Positions 25,239 through 25,336 of a stretch of 25,336 bases of DNA are shown in pieces. A model generated the notes under the pieces. That model was given only the letters and a program-made list of their open reading frames with translations, searched no databases and had not been told where the DNA came from. The stretch lies in contig DAIDJT010000006.1 of NCBI GenBank assembly GCA_027451265.1, positions 1-25,336 on the forward strand. Direction: 5' to 3'. The stretch comes from Bacteroidales bacterium. Its GTDB lineage: Bacteria > Bacteroidota > Bacteroidia > Bacteroidales > VadinHA17. The position numbers and the translations under genes were made by a program. The number at the start of each line of letters is the position of its first letter. Positions within the stretch are counted from its first letter, which is position 1.

Positions 25239-25336
25239 ATGTTATACTATTCTGAAAACAGCAGTGACAGCGGGCTTGACAGGGATAAGGTCAGTGCAGC
25301 CCTTGAATCAGTCATGAGTGGTTTCACCGGGAGGAA
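25239..25336 (+). CDS. start of a possible LarA-family (nickel-dependent 2-hydroxyacid racemase/epimerase) gene, cut by the window edge
   Basis: An open frame starts at ATG 25239 and runs to the window end (32 complete codons), beginning MLYYSENSSDSGLDRDKVSA. It is the first start after an in-frame stop at 25230-25232 and has an A-rich leader (AATGAAAAGAA). The opening (M-hydrophobic-YY, then a short polar S/D stretch, then a helix starting with an acidic/Arg pair) resembles the N-termini of LarA-like (DUF2088) proteins. LarA homologues act as nickel-pincer racemases or epimerases of 2-hydroxyacids, including sugar acids. Only 32 residues are visible and none is catalytic, so the family call is tentative. 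It lies 84 bp after the HAD gene in the same direction. Confidence 0.4.
   Translation, partial: MLYYSENSSDSGLDRDKVSAALESVMSGFTGR

Noticed and set aside
25012..25317. 101-codon plus-strand frame over the end of the HAD gene and the window edge
   Set aside because: Its first half is out of frame within HAD coding sequence and its second half overlaps the better-supported frame starting at 25239.

Overview
The window looks like part of a chromosome from an anaerobic, saccharolytic Bacteroidota (Bacteroidales-like) bacterium. The main evidence is a giant hybrid two-component regulator (periplasmic beta-propeller, histidine kinase, receiver and AraC domains in one chain), which is typical of that phylum. 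Short lipoprotein signal peptides on the pectin enzymes, A-rich rather than strong Shine-Dalgarno leaders, and protein sequences of Bacteroidota type agree. A trimeric [FeFe]-hydrogenase points to fermentative hydrogen metabolism. This assignment rests on gene content only.

Left part (1-7.1 kb): an unidentified multi-pass membrane protein (+) converges on a sodium:alanine/glycine-type symporter (-) that carries an unusual internally repeated soluble insert. Next comes a minus-strand operon hydC-hydB-hydA encoding a NAD(P)H-linked [FeFe]-hydrogenase, closed by a clear intrinsic terminator. HydB and HydA are compact and lack accessory iron-sulfur domains found in the bifurcating Thermotoga-type enzyme. 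A 331-bp gap separates the hydrogenase from a small CxxC/CxxC protein of unknown function.

Middle (7.3-17.3 kb, +): a tightly packed pectin cluster, kduI - kduD - DUF4861-type lipoprotein - hybrid two-component regulator - GH105 unsaturated glycuronyl hydrolase, then a 191-bp gap with heptameric tandem repeats, then a GH28 polygalacturonase. A CE8 pectin methylesterase (-) ends 4 bp from the end of GH28.

Right part (18.4 kb to the edge, +): divergent from CE8 across 59 bp runs a galacturonate operon: uxaE (tagaturonate epimerase) - uxaC (uronate isomerase) - KDPG aldolase - ExuT-like MFS transporter - SDR fructuronate reductase - an unassigned HAD hydrolase - and the first 32 codons of what may be a LarA (nickel-dependent hydroxyacid racemase/epimerase) family gene.

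Together: CE8 removes methyl esters, GH28 cuts polygalacturonate and GH105 trims unsaturated ends. Unsaturated uronate goes through KduI/KduD to 2-keto-3-deoxygluconate (KDG). Saturated galacturonate enters by ExuT and goes UxaC -> UxaE -> SDR reductase to mannonate. Mannonate dehydratase (UxuA) and KDG kinase are needed to connect this to the KDPG aldolase and are not in the window. No SusC/SusD pair and no polysaccharide lyase is present. The least explained parts are the DUF4861 protein, the HAD plus possible LarA tail of the operon, the symporter insert and the heptamer repeats.
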